NCBI RefSeq assembly: GCF_902859695.1
Contig: NZ_CADIJL010000001.1
Span: 434,001 to 498,000 of the forward strand
Direction: 5' to 3'
Length of the DNA stretch: 64,000 nt
Source: Achromobacter ruhlandii
GTDB lineage: Bacteria; Pseudomonadota; Gammaproteobacteria; Burkholderiales; Burkholderiaceae_B
Part shown: piece by piece, positions 54,241 through 62,574 of the stretch
Numbering within the stretch: position 1 is the stretch's first letter
Layout of the letters: each line of letters begins with the position of its first letter
Made by a program: the position numbers and the translations under genes
Notes under the pieces: generated by a model
The model's input: only the letters and a program-made list of their open reading frames with translations
Databases searched by the model: none
What the model was told of the DNA's origin: nothing

Positions 54241-55539
54241 ATGAACGCAGTAAACGATTCTTTTCTTTCGGGCGCCGACTCGGGCGTGCTGCGCCTGATC
54301 ACCGCGGGTTCGGTGGACGACGGCAAATCAACGCTGATCGGCCGCCTGCTGTATGACAGCAAGGGCGTGTTCGCCGACCAGCTCGACGCCATCTCGCGCG
54401 CCAAGTACAAGCGCGTGGCCGAAGGCGGCATCGACTTCTCCCTGCTGACCGACGGCCTGGAAGCCGAGCGCGAGCAGGGCATCACCATCGACGTGGCCTA
54501 CCGCTACTTCTCGACCCCGGCGCGCAAGTTCATCATCGCCGACGCGCCCGGCCATGAGCAGTACACCCGCAACATGGTGACGGGCGCATCGACCGCCGAC
54601 GTCGCCGTGATCCTGATCGATGCCACCCGCGCCGCCGACGGCAATCTGCTGCCGCAGACCAAGCGCCACAGCACCATCGCCCGCCTGCTGGGCATCCGCC
54701 ACATCGTGGTGGCCGTCAACAAGATGGACCTGGTGGATTGGGACCAGGCCGTGTTCGAGCGCATCCGCGCCGCCTACGCCGATCTGGCGTCCCGGCTTGG
54801 CATCGCGCACTTCCACGCGCTGCCGCTATCGGCGTTGAACGGCGACAACGTGGTGACGCGGTCGGACAAGACGCCGTGGTACGCCGGCCAGCCGCTGTTG
54901 ACGCTGCTGGAATCGCTGGAACTGGCCGGTGACGGCGGCGCGGGGCCGCTGCGTTTTCCCGTGCAGTGGGTGTCGCGCCACGACGGCAGCAGCAGGGACG
55001 ATTTCCGCGGCTACGCGGGCCGCATCGCCAGCGGCGTGCTGCGTCCCGGCGACGAGATCGTGGTGCAGCCGTCGGGCGTGACGGCGCGCGTGCAGGAAGT
55101 GCGGCTGTTCGATCGCGCGCTCGATGAAGCGGTGGCGGGCGACTCGGTGACGCTGGTACTGGACCGCGACGTCGACGTCTCGCGCGGTGACGTGATCGTG
55201 CACGCGGCCGCGCCGGCGCAAGTCGCGCGCGAATTCGAGGCGGAACTGTGCTGGCTCGATGCGCAGGTGCTCAACCCCGCGCGCAAGTATCTGCTCAAGC
55301 ATGGCACGCGACTGACGTCGGCGAAGATCCGCGCGGTGCTCTCGCATCGCGACATCCACGAACTGCAGGAAGTGGAGAACACCGAAGGCACGCTGCGCAT
55401 GAATGACATTGGCCGCGTCGCGTTCACCACGCGTGAGTCGTTGGCGGTCGATCGATACGCCGATGTGCCCGCCACCGGCGCCTTCATCCTGATCGACGAA
55501 GCCACGCATCAGACCGCGGCGGCGGGCATGCTCCGGTAA
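54241..55539 (+). CDS. cysN: Sulfate adenylyltransferase subunit 1 (GTPase)
   Basis: A 432-residue EF-Tu-like GTPase that drives APS formation. G1 is ITAGSVDDGKST, G3 is DAPGHEQYTRNM, G4 is VAVNKMDLVDW. Domains II and III follow from about residue 225. No APS kinase (CysC) domain is fused, unlike CysNC proteins, consistent with direct APS reduction by the CysH upstream. Last gene of the sulfate operon, followed by a terminator at 55549. Confidence 0.96.
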   Translation: MNAVNDSFLSGADSGVLRLITAGSVDDGKSTLIGRLLYDSKGVFADQLDAISRAKYKRVAEGGIDFSLLTDGLEAEREQGITIDVAYRYFSTPARKFIIADAPGHEQYTRNMVTGASTADVAVILIDATRAADGNLLPQTKRHSTIARLLGIRHIVVAVNKMDLVDWDQAVFERIRAAYADLASRLGIAHFHALPLSALNGDNVVTRSDKTPWYAGQPLLTLLESLELAGDGGAGPLRFPVQWVSRHDGSSRDDFRGYAGRIASGVLRPGDEIVVQPSGVTARVQEVRLFDRALDEAVAGDSVTLVLDRDVDVSRGDVIVHAAAPAQVAREFEAELCWLDAQVLNPARKYLLKHGTRLTSAKIRAVLSHRDIHELQEVENTEGTLRMNDIGRVAFTTRESLAVDRYADVPATGAFILIDEATHQTAAAGMLR

Positions 55540-55548
55540 ACCGCAAGT

Positions 55549-55583
55549 CGGGGCGGGAAGAGTCCGCCCCGCACCGGTTTTTG
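55549..55583 (+). terminator. Rho-independent terminator after cysN
   Basis: Arms CGGGGCGG and CCGCCCCG around a 7-nt loop (55549-55571), followed by CACCGG and a T5 run. The T-run is slightly displaced from the stem, so strength is uncertain. Confidence 0.7.
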
Positions 55584-55715
55584 GGTGTTGTTTTTATTCC
55601 AAACCCAATGCCGGCGCGGGTTTCCGGGCGATATCGCAACATGAAATCGAATTGTCCGGACGCCGTCTTCGTCTTGCGGTAAAGTGGGGCTGTCTTACGA
55701 AAAGGCTTTTGGTGC

Positions 55716-55744
55716 TTGTCAAAACCACTGTGTTTTTGTACAGT
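55716..55744 (+). promoter_or_regulatory. Sigma-70 promoter overlapped by a LexA (SOS) box
   Basis: TTGTCA (55716-55721), 17-nt spacer, TACAGT (55739-55744). The -10 is embedded in ACTGT-GTTTTTGT-ACAGT (55727-55744), which fits the LexA consensus CTGT-N8-ACAG exactly. Expected transcription start is about 55751, at the ATG of the radical SAM gene (55752), implying a leaderless or nearly leaderless mRNA. There is no Shine-Dalgarno in the 7 bases between box and ATG. Confidence 0.75.
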
Positions 55745-55751
55745 AGTTTTC

Positions 55752-57167
55752 ATGGCACGCACCGATCATTCTTTTCCCGCCGGTTCTGGGTCCCCGGCTG
55801 CCGCCCCCGCCGCCTTGCGCGGTCGGGGTGCGGTTACTAATGTTCGGCATCGCTTCCAGAAAGACGACCGCGCGCAGGTCGACGACGGCTGGTCCGGCTC
55901 GGGTCTCCCGGCTGATTTCGTCGATGCTGTCCCCGATATTTCCCCTGACGATTCCATCGATAAGACCGGCCTGGCCGATCAGGCCGATGCCCCGGCCTTG
56001 GGGGCTGCCACGGTCATCCCCATCCTGCCCGACGTCCGCCGGGCGCCCGCGGTTCCCAAGACCACCGTCACCGCCGAAGAAGCCCGCAAGATCCTGTCGC
56101 GCAACGATTCGCCCGACATCCCCTTCGACGTGGCCGTCAATCCCTACCGTGGCTGCGAGCATGGCTGCGTCTATTGCTACGCCCGTCCCACCCATTCCTA
56201 CCTGGGCTATTCCCCCGGCCTCGACTTCGAAACCCGGCTGGTGGCCAAGGCCAACGCGGTCCAGGCGCTGCGGGCGGAAATCAGCCGGCCCGGCTACAAG
56301 CCGTCGCCCATCAACATCGGCTCGGCCACCGACGCCTACCAGCCCATCGAGCGCGACTGGCGCCTGACGCGCGGCATGCTCGAGCTGATGCTCGAGACCC
56401 GCCACCCCCTCACCATCGTCACCAAGAACGCCCTGGTGGCGCGCGACCTCGACCTGCTGGCCGCGCTGGCCGAGCAGAAGCTGGTGGTGGTCTACATGAG
56501 CATCACCACGCTGGACGCCGACATGGCCCGCACGCTCGAGCCGCGCGCCGCCGCTCCGTGGCGCCGCCTGGAGGCCGTGCGCACCCTGACCGCCGCCGGC
56601 GTGCCGGTCGGCGTGCTGGTGGCGCCCGTGATCCCGTTCATCAACGATGACGCCATGGAACACATCCTGCAGGAATCGAAGGCGGCCGGCGCGCACTACG
56701 CCAGCTACACCGTCATCCGCCTGCCCTGGGAAGTCAAGACGCTGTTCGAAGACTGGCTCAACGCCCATTTCCCGGACCGCGCCCAGCGGGTGCTCCATCG
56801 CATCGAAGACCTGCGCAACGGCCGCCGCAACGATCCCAACTTCGGTTCGCGCATGCGCGGCACCGGCATCTGGGCCGACCTGCTGCGCCAGCGCTTCGCC
56901 GTCGCGACGCGCAAGCTGGGCCTGAATCGCCACCGCCTGTCGCTCGACTGCGACCGCTTCCAGCCGCCCGCGTCCGCCGGCGCTTCCGCCTCGTTGTTCA
57001 CGGCCGCCGCCGGTACGGCCGAAGTCTCCGTTTTTCCATCCCCGGTTGGCGCGCAAGCGTCTTCAGGGGTCCCTTTTCCCAGTGCCATGCCCGTGGCCGG
57101 CGCCTACGGGCGCGGTGCGCGCCAACTGCGCGCCATGGTCGCGGGGCAATTGTCGTTGTTCGACTGA
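55752..57167 (+). CDS. PA0069-family radical SAM protein (SplB-related)
   Basis: A 471-residue radical SAM enzyme. N-terminal family segment RGRGAVTNVRHRF, then the [4Fe-4S] motif in NPYRGCEHGCVYCYARP (Cys-x3-Cys-x2-Cys, about residue 138), SLGY-like YLGYSPGLDFE, GSATDAYQP and the VVYMSITTLD strand. The C-terminal 80 residues are variable. This family is annotated as radical SAM proteins related to spore photoproduct lyase; the reaction is unknown. A LexA-type box overlaps its promoter, linking it to DNA damage. I recall PA0069 itself being listed among LexA-controlled genes of P. aeruginosa, which agrees, but this should be verified. Confidence 0.85.
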   Translation: MARTDHSFPAGSGSPAAAPAALRGRGAVTNVRHRFQKDDRAQVDDGWSGSGLPADFVDAVPDISPDDSIDKTGLADQADAPALGAATVIPILPDVRRAPAVPKTTVTAEEARKILSRNDSPDIPFDVAVNPYRGCEHGCVYCYARPTHSYLGYSPGLDFETRLVAKANAVQALRAEISRPGYKPSPINIGSATDAYQPIERDWRLTRGMLELMLETRHPLTIVTKNALVARDLDLLAALAEQKLVVVYMSITTLDADMARTLEPRAAAPWRRLEAVRTLTAAGVPVGVLVAPVIPFINDDAMEHILQESKAAGAHYASYTVIRLPWEVKTLFEDWLNAHFPDRAQRVLHRIEDLRNGRRNDPNFGSRMRGTGIWADLLRQRFAVATRKLGLNRHRLSLDCDRFQPPASAGASASLFTAAAGTAEVSVFPSPVGAQASSGVPFPSAMPVAGAYGRGARQLRAMVAGQLSLFD

Positions 57168-57239
57168 CCCGTGGCTCGCCCACGGGTTGCCGCCGTGGCG
57201 AATTGCCGCGGTTCCTGATTGCGTTACAAGGAGTTCCTC

Positions 57240-57695
57240 ATGAACACCGCTCAACTTTCCGTCCTGCCGGATGAACTTGCCGTCGTCTCGTTGACGCCGC
57301 TGCGCCGTGCGGTGCAGCGCGTCCGCGCCCAGGGTGCCCGTTACACCGGCTTGGCCATGCCCTGGGGGGGGGGGCCGGCGGGGCGCCACGCCAGCGCCAC
57401 GACCGGGGATCTGCTGTCGCCTGCTGGTGGCGAGGCGGGGGCACCCGCCGCAACCGCGCCGCGCCAACGTGAGCGCGCCGGCACGCTGCCGGGCAAGTGG
57501 CCGTTTCCGCCGGCAGCCGAGCAGGCCGCGTCCACTGTTCGTGGCCCGCGCGAGCGCAGTCTGGGCAACGCCACGGTGGAACCCGTGTCGGATCAGGTCA
57601 GCGTGAAAAGCATGGTGCTGGATGTGGTGCTGGTGCTGGCGTGGGGAGCAATGATCCCGGCGCTCATGTGGCTGGGCGTGGCTGGCGGCTTCTGA
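57240..57695 (+). CDS. Hypothetical small membrane protein with in-frame G11 tract
   Basis: A 151-residue protein not matched to a family. AAGGAG stands 7 nt before the ATG, a good ribosome site. Residues 1-35 are hydrophilic (MNTAQLSVLPDELAVVSLTP, then basic RRAVQRVRAQ), 40-100 are low-complexity Gly/Ala/Pro, and a single hydrophobic helix lies at the very end (about 128-150: VLDVVLVLAWGAMIPALMWL). This resembles a tail-anchored or C-terminally anchored protein. Codons 42-45 contain a run of 11 G, a possible slippage site. It follows the SOS-box radical SAM gene by 72 nt on the same strand and could share its transcript. Confidence 0.6.
   Translation: MNTAQLSVLPDELAVVSLTPLRRAVQRVRAQGARYTGLAMPWGGGPAGRHASATTGDLLSPAGGEAGAPAATAPRQRERAGTLPGKWPFPPAAEQAASTVRGPRERSLGNATVEPVSDQVSVKSMVLDVVLVLAWGAMIPALMWLGVAGGF
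57364..57374 (+). repeat. G11 homopolymer inside a coding sequence
   Basis: Eleven G residues encode Trp(part)-Gly-Gly-Gly at codons 42-45 of the small membrane protein. In the present length the frame runs on to the C-terminal membrane helix. Gain or loss of one G would remove the helix. Homopolymeric G/C tracts are known phase-variation sites in Bordetella. Sequencing error must be excluded. Confidence 0.85.
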
Positions 57696-57746
57696 GGTTG
57701 CGCCACCGTCCGCGCCGGTGCGCGGACGCATCCAGGCGCTTCACGC

Positions 57747-57770
57747 CGCCGGCCCGCGCGAGGGCCGGCG
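57747..57770. terminator. GC-rich hairpin between convergent genes
   Basis: Arms CGCCGGCCC and GGGCCGGCG around a 6-nt loop. It lies between the small membrane protein gene and the convergent EamA transporter gene. There is no real T-run on either side, so termination is plausible but not shown. Confidence 0.4.
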
Positions 57771-57775
57771 CGCTT

Positions 57776-58648
57776 TCAGCTCGAACCCAGCAGCACCACG
57801 CCGGCCAGGATAGACAGGCAGCCGGCCAGACGGCCGGGGCCGACTTTCTCGCGCAGCAGGAACATGCCAGCCAAGGTGCCCAGCATCATCGACATTTCCC
57901 GTGCCGGAGCCACCAGACTGAGCGGCGCGCCATTGCGCAGCGCGTACAGCACCAGGATGTAGCCCAGCGGCGACAGCAGGCCCACCGCCAGGGCCAGGTG
58001 CCAATGGCCGCGCATCAGTTCCCACGCCTGCGCGCGGCGCTTCACCATATGGGGGGTCATCATGGCGGTGCGGGTGACACAGGTGAACCAGTCGAACAGC
58101 ACCGGGCTGATCAGCAGCACCTTGACGCCATAGGCATCCACTACGGTATAGGCGGCGATGAACAGGCCGATCACCATGCCCCAGCGCACGCCCACCCAGG
58201 CCTGCGCGTTGCGGAAGATCGCCAGCCGCCCCTGGGTGGCGATCAACAGCACCCCGATCACCACGCAGAGCATGCCGGCGATGCCCGTGGCGGTGGCCGG
58301 TTCACGCAGCAGCAGGAAGGCGCCGGTGGTGGAAAGCAGTGGACCGGTACCCCGGGCGATGGGGTAGACCACCGACAGGTCGGCCACCTGATAGCCGCGT
58401 TGCAGGCACAGGCTGTAGCCCAGGTGCAACAGGCTGGAGGTCAGGATCGCCCCGACCACGGGCCAGGTCCAGGTCATGCCGTCATGCAGCAGCACCCACA
58501 CGACCCAAGGCGCATACAGCACCGAGGCGCACAGCCCATAGGCGAACACAAAGGGAGCGCCCACCATGGCCGCGCGCTTGGCGAGCAGATTCCACGTTGC
58601 GTGGGCCATCGCCGCCAGGACGACCAATAACAGGGACGAGTACGACAT
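57776..58648 (-). CDS. EamA/DMT-superfamily transporter
   Basis: A 290-residue protein with about ten hydrophobic helices in two EamA repeats (first half LVVLAAMAHATWNLLAKRAA, second half with PLGYILVLYALRNGAPLS). It ends in GVVLLGSS. Such transporters export or import small metabolites (amino acids, nucleotide sugars). It is alone on the minus strand, divergent from rplS across 239 bp. Substrate unknown. Confidence 0.82.
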   Translation of the reverse strand: MSYSSLLLVVLAAMAHATWNLLAKRAAMVGAPFVFAYGLCASVLYAPWVVWVLLHDGMTWTWPVVGAILTSSLLHLGYSLCLQRGYQVADLSVVYPIARGTGPLLSTTGAFLLLREPATATGIAGMLCVVIGVLLIATQGRLAIFRNAQAWVGVRWGMVIGLFIAAYTVVDAYGVKVLLISPVLFDWFTCVTRTAMMTPHMVKRRAQAWELMRGHWHLALAVGLLSPLGYILVLYALRNGAPLSLVAPAREMSMMLGTLAGMFLLREKVGPGRLAGCLSILAGVVLLGSS

Positions 58649-58887
58649 GAGGGGAACAGCGTCTTATGACGTGTTTGTTACAGAAACCGCTAGGGTACCG
58701 CAAACCTGCGGGCAGGGCGCCATGTTACCTGAGGCATCCGCCAATTTTTGGTGTAGAATCATTGGTTTGCCAAATCTCATCCTCTGCTTGCGGTACACGG
58801 CCAGGCGCATTTTTCAGCCCCGGCCCGAACAACATCGAACGGCAAAGCGCTTTAGTCCGCAAAGGCATGATGATCTAGGAGTTCTCA
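58649..58887. other. 239-bp divergent spacer, EamA gene / rplS
   Basis: It holds a TAGAAT hexamer (58754-58759) that may be the -10 of rplS, without a good -35, giving a leader of about 120 nt before the AGGAG (58878-58882) of rplS. No trace of rimM or trmD coding sequence is seen, although these usually precede rplS. Confidence 0.4.
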
Positions 58888-59268
58888 ATGAACCTTATCG
58901 CTATCCTGGAACAGGAAGAGATTGCCCGCCTGACCGGCGGCCAAGCCAAGCCTGAATTTGCTCCTGGTGACACCGTCATCGTGAGCGTGAACGTCGTTGA
59001 AGGCACCCGCAAGCGCGTGCAGGCCTTCGAAGGCGTCGTGATCGCCAAGCGCAACCGCGGCCTGAACTCCGCGTTCACCGTGCGCAAGATTTCGTCGGGT
59101 GAAGCCGTGGAACGTACGTTCCAGCTGTACTCGCCGCAAATCGCCGGCATCGAAGTCAAGCGCCGCGGCGACGTGCGCCGCGCCAAGCTGTACTACCTGC
59201 GCAACCGCTCGGGCAAGTCGGCGCGTATCAAGGAAAAGCTGGTCAGCAAGCAAGCCTCGGCGGCTTGA
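58888..59268 (+). CDS. rplS: 50S ribosomal protein L19
   Basis: A 126-residue ribosomal protein at the 30S/50S interface. It begins [18 protein letters not shown], has [48 protein letters not shown] and [20 protein letters not shown], the complete family pattern. AGGAG precedes the ATG by 5 nt. It is unusual in not following rpsP-rimM-trmD; it is preceded by a divergent transporter gene. A terminator hairpin follows 80 bp downstream, right before nudL. Confidence 0.98.
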   Translation: MNLIAILEQEEIARLTGGQAKPEFAPGDTVIVSVNVVEGTRKRVQAFEGVVIAKRNRGLNSAFTVRKISSGEAVERTFQLYSPQIAGIEVKRRGDVRRAKLYYLRNRSGKSARIKEKLVSKQASAA

Positions 59269-59347
59269 TCGCTTATCGGCACACGGCCCCACCAGTGTCG
59301 GACGCTCACTCCATCCAGCGTTTTCGTTCGGCACGGGTTTCCGGGTT

Positions 59348-59376
59348 AAAAAGGCACCTGCGAGGGTGCCTTTTTT
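59348..59376 (+). terminator. Rho-independent terminator after rplS
   Basis: Stem GGCACC/GGTGCC extended by A5/T5 pairing, loop TGCGAG, T6 tail. It ends only 16 nt before the nudL ATG, so nudL either depends on read-through or has its promoter upstream in the rplS tail. Confidence 0.88.
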
Positions 59377-59392
59377 CTTTTTGAAAAGCCGA

Positions 59393-60124
59393 ATGTCTGA
59401 TTCCTCGTCTTCTGCGCGGCCGCGCCGGCCGCTGGCGCGTCCCGGGTTCGATCCGGCGTCGCAACCCTGGGTGGTCGCCAACGATTCCCTGCCGGCAGTG
59501 CCGGCCGGCCTGCTGACGCCCGACCTGCTGCGCGGCACGCTCAGCCAGCCATCCACCTGGACGCTGGAACTGTCGCGCGACAACGACCTGCGTTATCCCG
59601 GGCGCGAGGGCGCGCCAGTTCCCGCCGCCGTGCTGATCCCGTTGGTGACGCGCGACGACGGCGTGCACATCATGCTGACCCAGCGCGCGGCGCACCTGCA
59701 TGATCACGCGGGCCAGATCAGTTTTCCCGGCGGCCGCATCGAAACCAGCGACGCCACGCCGGTCGCGGCGGCGTTGCGCGAGGCGCAAGAGGAAACCGGT
59801 CTGCCGGCCAATCATGTCGAGGTGCTGGGCAGCATGCCCCCGTACCTGACCGCCACCGGTTTTTCGATCATTCCCGTGGTGTCGCTGGTGACGCCCGGCT
59901 TCCAGCTGGCGCCGGATGCGTTCGAAGTGGCCGAGGTGTTCGAAGTGCCGTTGGCGTTCCTGATGGATCCGGCCAACCATCGCCTGTACGAGGCGCGGCT
60001 GGAGGACGGCCGTGTGCGCCATTATTACGGCATGCCGTATGGCCGGCATTTCATCTGGGGCGCCACCGCGGGCATGCTGCGCAACCTTTACCACTTGCTG
60101 CGCAACGGCTTCGAGCCGCGTTGA
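59393..60124 (+). CDS. CoA pyrophosphatase-type Nudix hydrolase (NudL)
   Basis: A 243-residue Nudix protein that hydrolyses CoA and related diphosphates. The Nudix box is in GGRIETSDATPVAAALREAQ plus EETGL (residues about 119-143), and the UPF0035/NudL signature preceding it is present: TQRAAHLHDHAGQISFPGG. The N-terminal 40 residues (MSDSSSSARPRRPLARPGFD) are variable. The first ATG after the rplS terminator at 59393 gives a family-like start; no clear Shine-Dalgarno except GAAAAG. rsgA follows convergently. Confidence 0.9.
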   Translation: MSDSSSSARPRRPLARPGFDPASQPWVVANDSLPAVPAGLLTPDLLRGTLSQPSTWTLELSRDNDLRYPGREGAPVPAAVLIPLVTRDDGVHIMLTQRAAHLHDHAGQISFPGGRIETSDATPVAAALREAQEETGLPANHVEVLGSMPPYLTATGFSIIPVVSLVTPGFQLAPDAFEVAEVFEVPLAFLMDPANHRLYEARLEDGRVRHYYGMPYGRHFIWGATAGMLRNLYHLLRNGFEPR

Positions 60125-60289
60125 GACCCCCGCTGGCTGGCGGCTCGCCAGGCAGCCGCCCGCCGCTTCAACTGCCGCGAGCCGATCTGCCCTGCGCCCG
60201 CCGATCGGATGGCGCGCGCGCCGCGGCGGTGCCTGCCCGTCAATGGCGCCGCTTGCGCGGGCCACGCCGGGAGGCCGCCAACCGGCGGC

Positions 60290-61252
60290 TCAATACCGCT
60301 GTTGTCCCGCCAGGTTCTCGTCCAGGATGCGCAGGTAGAGCGCGTAGCGGGCCGGGTCGATCGCGCCCGCGTCCAGCGCCGCGACCACGCCGCAGCCTGG
60401 CTCATGGCGATGGGTGCAGTTGTAGAAGCGGCAGGATTCGATCGGCTTGGTGAATTCCGGGAAGCCGCGAATGATGTCTTCGCGGCTCAGGTGCTGCAGG
60501 CCGAAGGCCTGGAATCCGGGGGAATCGATCAGGTCGCCGCCCGGCGCGGGCAGGTGATAGAGGCGGGTGCTGGTGGTGGTGTGCTTGCCCATGTCCAGCG
60601 CGGTCGAGTGCTCGCGGGTGGGCGCGGCGGCATCCGGCACCAGCGCGTTCAGCAGGGTCGACTTGCCCATGCCGCTCTGCCCCAGCAGCAGGTTGGTGCG
60701 CCCGGCCAGGCGCGGCGCCAGCAGCGTGTGGACCTTTTCGGGTTCGAGCGCGCTCAGTTCGATGATGTCCACGCCCAGCGCGGCGATCGGCGCCAGGCGC
60801 GCGCGGGCGGCGGGCAGCGCGTCGACGATGTCGGTCTTGTTCAGGATGATCAACGGCGCGATGCCGGCGCTCCAGGCGCCGGCCAGCGCGCGGCCGGTGA
60901 GATCGTCGGAGAAGGTCGGCTGCACCGCCACCACGATCAGCAACTGGTCGACGTTGGAGGCGAACTGCTTGGACCGCATTTCATCGGAGCGGTACAGCAG
61001 GTTGCGGCGCGGCAGGATGGCGTCAATGGCGCCTTCGTCCTGGCCCTGGGGCGTGATGCGGACGCGGTCGCCGACGGCGGCGCCGGCTTTCTTGCCGCGC
61101 GGGAAGCATTTGCGCAGGCTGCCATCGGCCAGCTCGACGGTGTAGTGGCGGCCGTGCGCCGCGATGATGCGGCCTTCGTTGGCGGCGTTGGCTGGCGCGC
61201 TGCCTTGGGGCGCGTCCTGGAAGGCGGCCTTGTTGCGGTCGTTGCTGCTCAT
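60290..61252 (-). CDS. rsgA: Small ribosomal subunit biogenesis GTPase RsgA
   Basis: A 320-residue circularly permuted GTPase that matures the 30S subunit. N-terminal OB-fold (about 25-85), then G4 ILNKTD, G5 SALE, G1 LLGQSGMGKSTLL, G3 DSPGFQ and the C-terminal zinc site CRFYNCTHRHEPGC. The start overlaps the M48 protease stop (4 nt). The rsgA/orn neighbourhood also occurs in E. coli. About 160 bp separate it from convergent nudL. Confidence 0.96.
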   Translation of the reverse strand: MSSNDRNKAAFQDAPQGSAPANAANEGRIIAAHGRHYTVELADGSLRKCFPRGKKAGAAVGDRVRITPQGQDEGAIDAILPRRNLLYRSDEMRSKQFASNVDQLLIVVAVQPTFSDDLTGRALAGAWSAGIAPLIILNKTDIVDALPAARARLAPIAALGVDIIELSALEPEKVHTLLAPRLAGRTNLLLGQSGMGKSTLLNALVPDAAAPTREHSTALDMGKHTTTSTRLYHLPAPGGDLIDSPGFQAFGLQHLSREDIIRGFPEFTKPIESCRFYNCTHRHEPGCGVVAALDAGAIDPARYALYLRILDENLAGQQRY

Positions 61253-62499
61253 GCCGCAGGCGCCGTCAGGTGGCGGATGCGCACGGCGGCGGGGGGGTGA
61301 CTATCGTAGAAGGCAGAGTGCACGGGATCGGGCGTCAGGGTGGCGGCGTTGTCGTCGTAGAGCTTGACCAGGGCGGAGACCAGGCGGTCGGGCGAGCTCT
61401 GCTCGGCCGCGTAGCGGTCGGCCTCGAACTCGTCGCGGCGCGAGTACCAGCTGGCCAGCGGTGTGAAGACGAAAGTGAAAACAGGAATGGCCAGGAAGAA
61501 CAGCAGCAGCGCCATGGCGTCGTTGCGGCCGCCCAGCTGCGGCAGCACGCCCAGGCCCACGTAGAACCACGGCTGCTGCGCGACCCATCCCAGGATGGCG
61601 AAAAAGCCCAGCGCGGCGGCGAAGCTGAACAGGATGCGCTTGATGATGTGGCGCTTGGCGAAGTGGCCGAGTTCGTGCGCCAGCACGGCTTCGATCTCGT
61701 CGGCGTTCAAGCGCGCCAGCAGCGTGTCGAAGAACACGATGCGGCGCGAGCGGCCGAAGCCGGTGAAATAGGCGTTGCCGTGGGCCGAGCGGCGCGAGCC
61801 GTCCATCACGAACAGGCCGTTGAGGGCAAAGCCGCAGCGCTGGGCCAGGCGCTGGATGCGGCCGGCCAGTTCGGGATCGGACAGCGGCGTGAACTTGTTG
61901 AACAGGGGCGCGATGAACATCGGGTAGACGATAAGCAGCGCCAGGTTGAAGGCGGTCCACAACGCCCAGGCCCAGATCCACCAGTATTGTCCCGCGCTGC
62001 CCATCAGCCACAGCACCGCTGCCGCCAGCGGCAGCCCCAGCACCGCGGCCACCAGCAGGCCCTTGGCCGCGTCGGAGATGAACAGCTCGGGCGTCATGCG
62101 GTTGAAACCGAAGCGCGCTTCCAGCTTGAACTGCCGCCACAGGGTGAAGGGCAGCCCCAGCAGGCCCAGCAGCAGCGCCACGGCCACCAGCAGCAGCATC
62201 TGGCGCAGGAAGTCGTTGCTGGTAAGCTGGCCCACCCACAGGTCGATGAGCTGCAGGCCGCCCATCAGCGTCAGGCAGATCAGCAGGATGGCATCATAGG
62301 TGCGTTCGAACATGCCCAGCCTGACCCGGGCCACCGTGTAGTCGGCGGCGCGCTGGTGGCTGGCCAGGCCGATACGGCGGGAGAATTCCGGTGGCACCTG
62401 GTCGCGATGGCGCGCCACATGGCGGATCTGGCGGCTGGCCAGCCACATGCGCACGGCGATATCGGTCAGCAGGAAGGCAACGAACAGCAGAGTGAACAT
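61249..62499 (-). CDS. M48-family (Ste24-like) membrane zinc endopeptidase
   Basis: A 416-residue integral membrane protease. N-terminal Ste24-type membrane region with helices near 1-15, 68-90, 105-125 and 150-200; the zinc site is VLAHELGHFAKRH (HExxH, about residue 277) and the third ligand Glu is in RRDEFEADRYAAE (about residue 355). Two more hydrophobic segments (about 290-345) surround the site, as in CAAX prenyl protease 1. Bacterial members take part in membrane protein quality control. Cotranscribed with rsgA; divergent from orn by 75 bp. Confidence 0.92.
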   Translation of the reverse strand: MFTLLFVAFLLTDIAVRMWLASRQIRHVARHRDQVPPEFSRRIGLASHQRAADYTVARVRLGMFERTYDAILLICLTLMGGLQLIDLWVGQLTSNDFLRQMLLLVAVALLLGLLGLPFTLWRQFKLEARFGFNRMTPELFISDAAKGLLVAAVLGLPLAAAVLWLMGSAGQYWWIWAWALWTAFNLALLIVYPMFIAPLFNKFTPLSDPELAGRIQRLAQRCGFALNGLFVMDGSRRSAHGNAYFTGFGRSRRIVFFDTLLARLNADEIEAVLAHELGHFAKRHIIKRILFSFAAALGFFAILGWVAQQPWFYVGLGVLPQLGGRNDAMALLLFFLAIPVFTFVFTPLASWYSRRDEFEADRYAAEQSSPDRLVSALVKLYDDNAATLTPDPVHSAFYDSHPPAAVRIRHLTAPAA

Positions 62500-62574
62500 G
62501 GGCGATGCGGCCTGCTCAAATGGGTATGTGCGAAAATCGCGTGTTTGAAAACGCGTGTTTTATAGGCAAATTAT

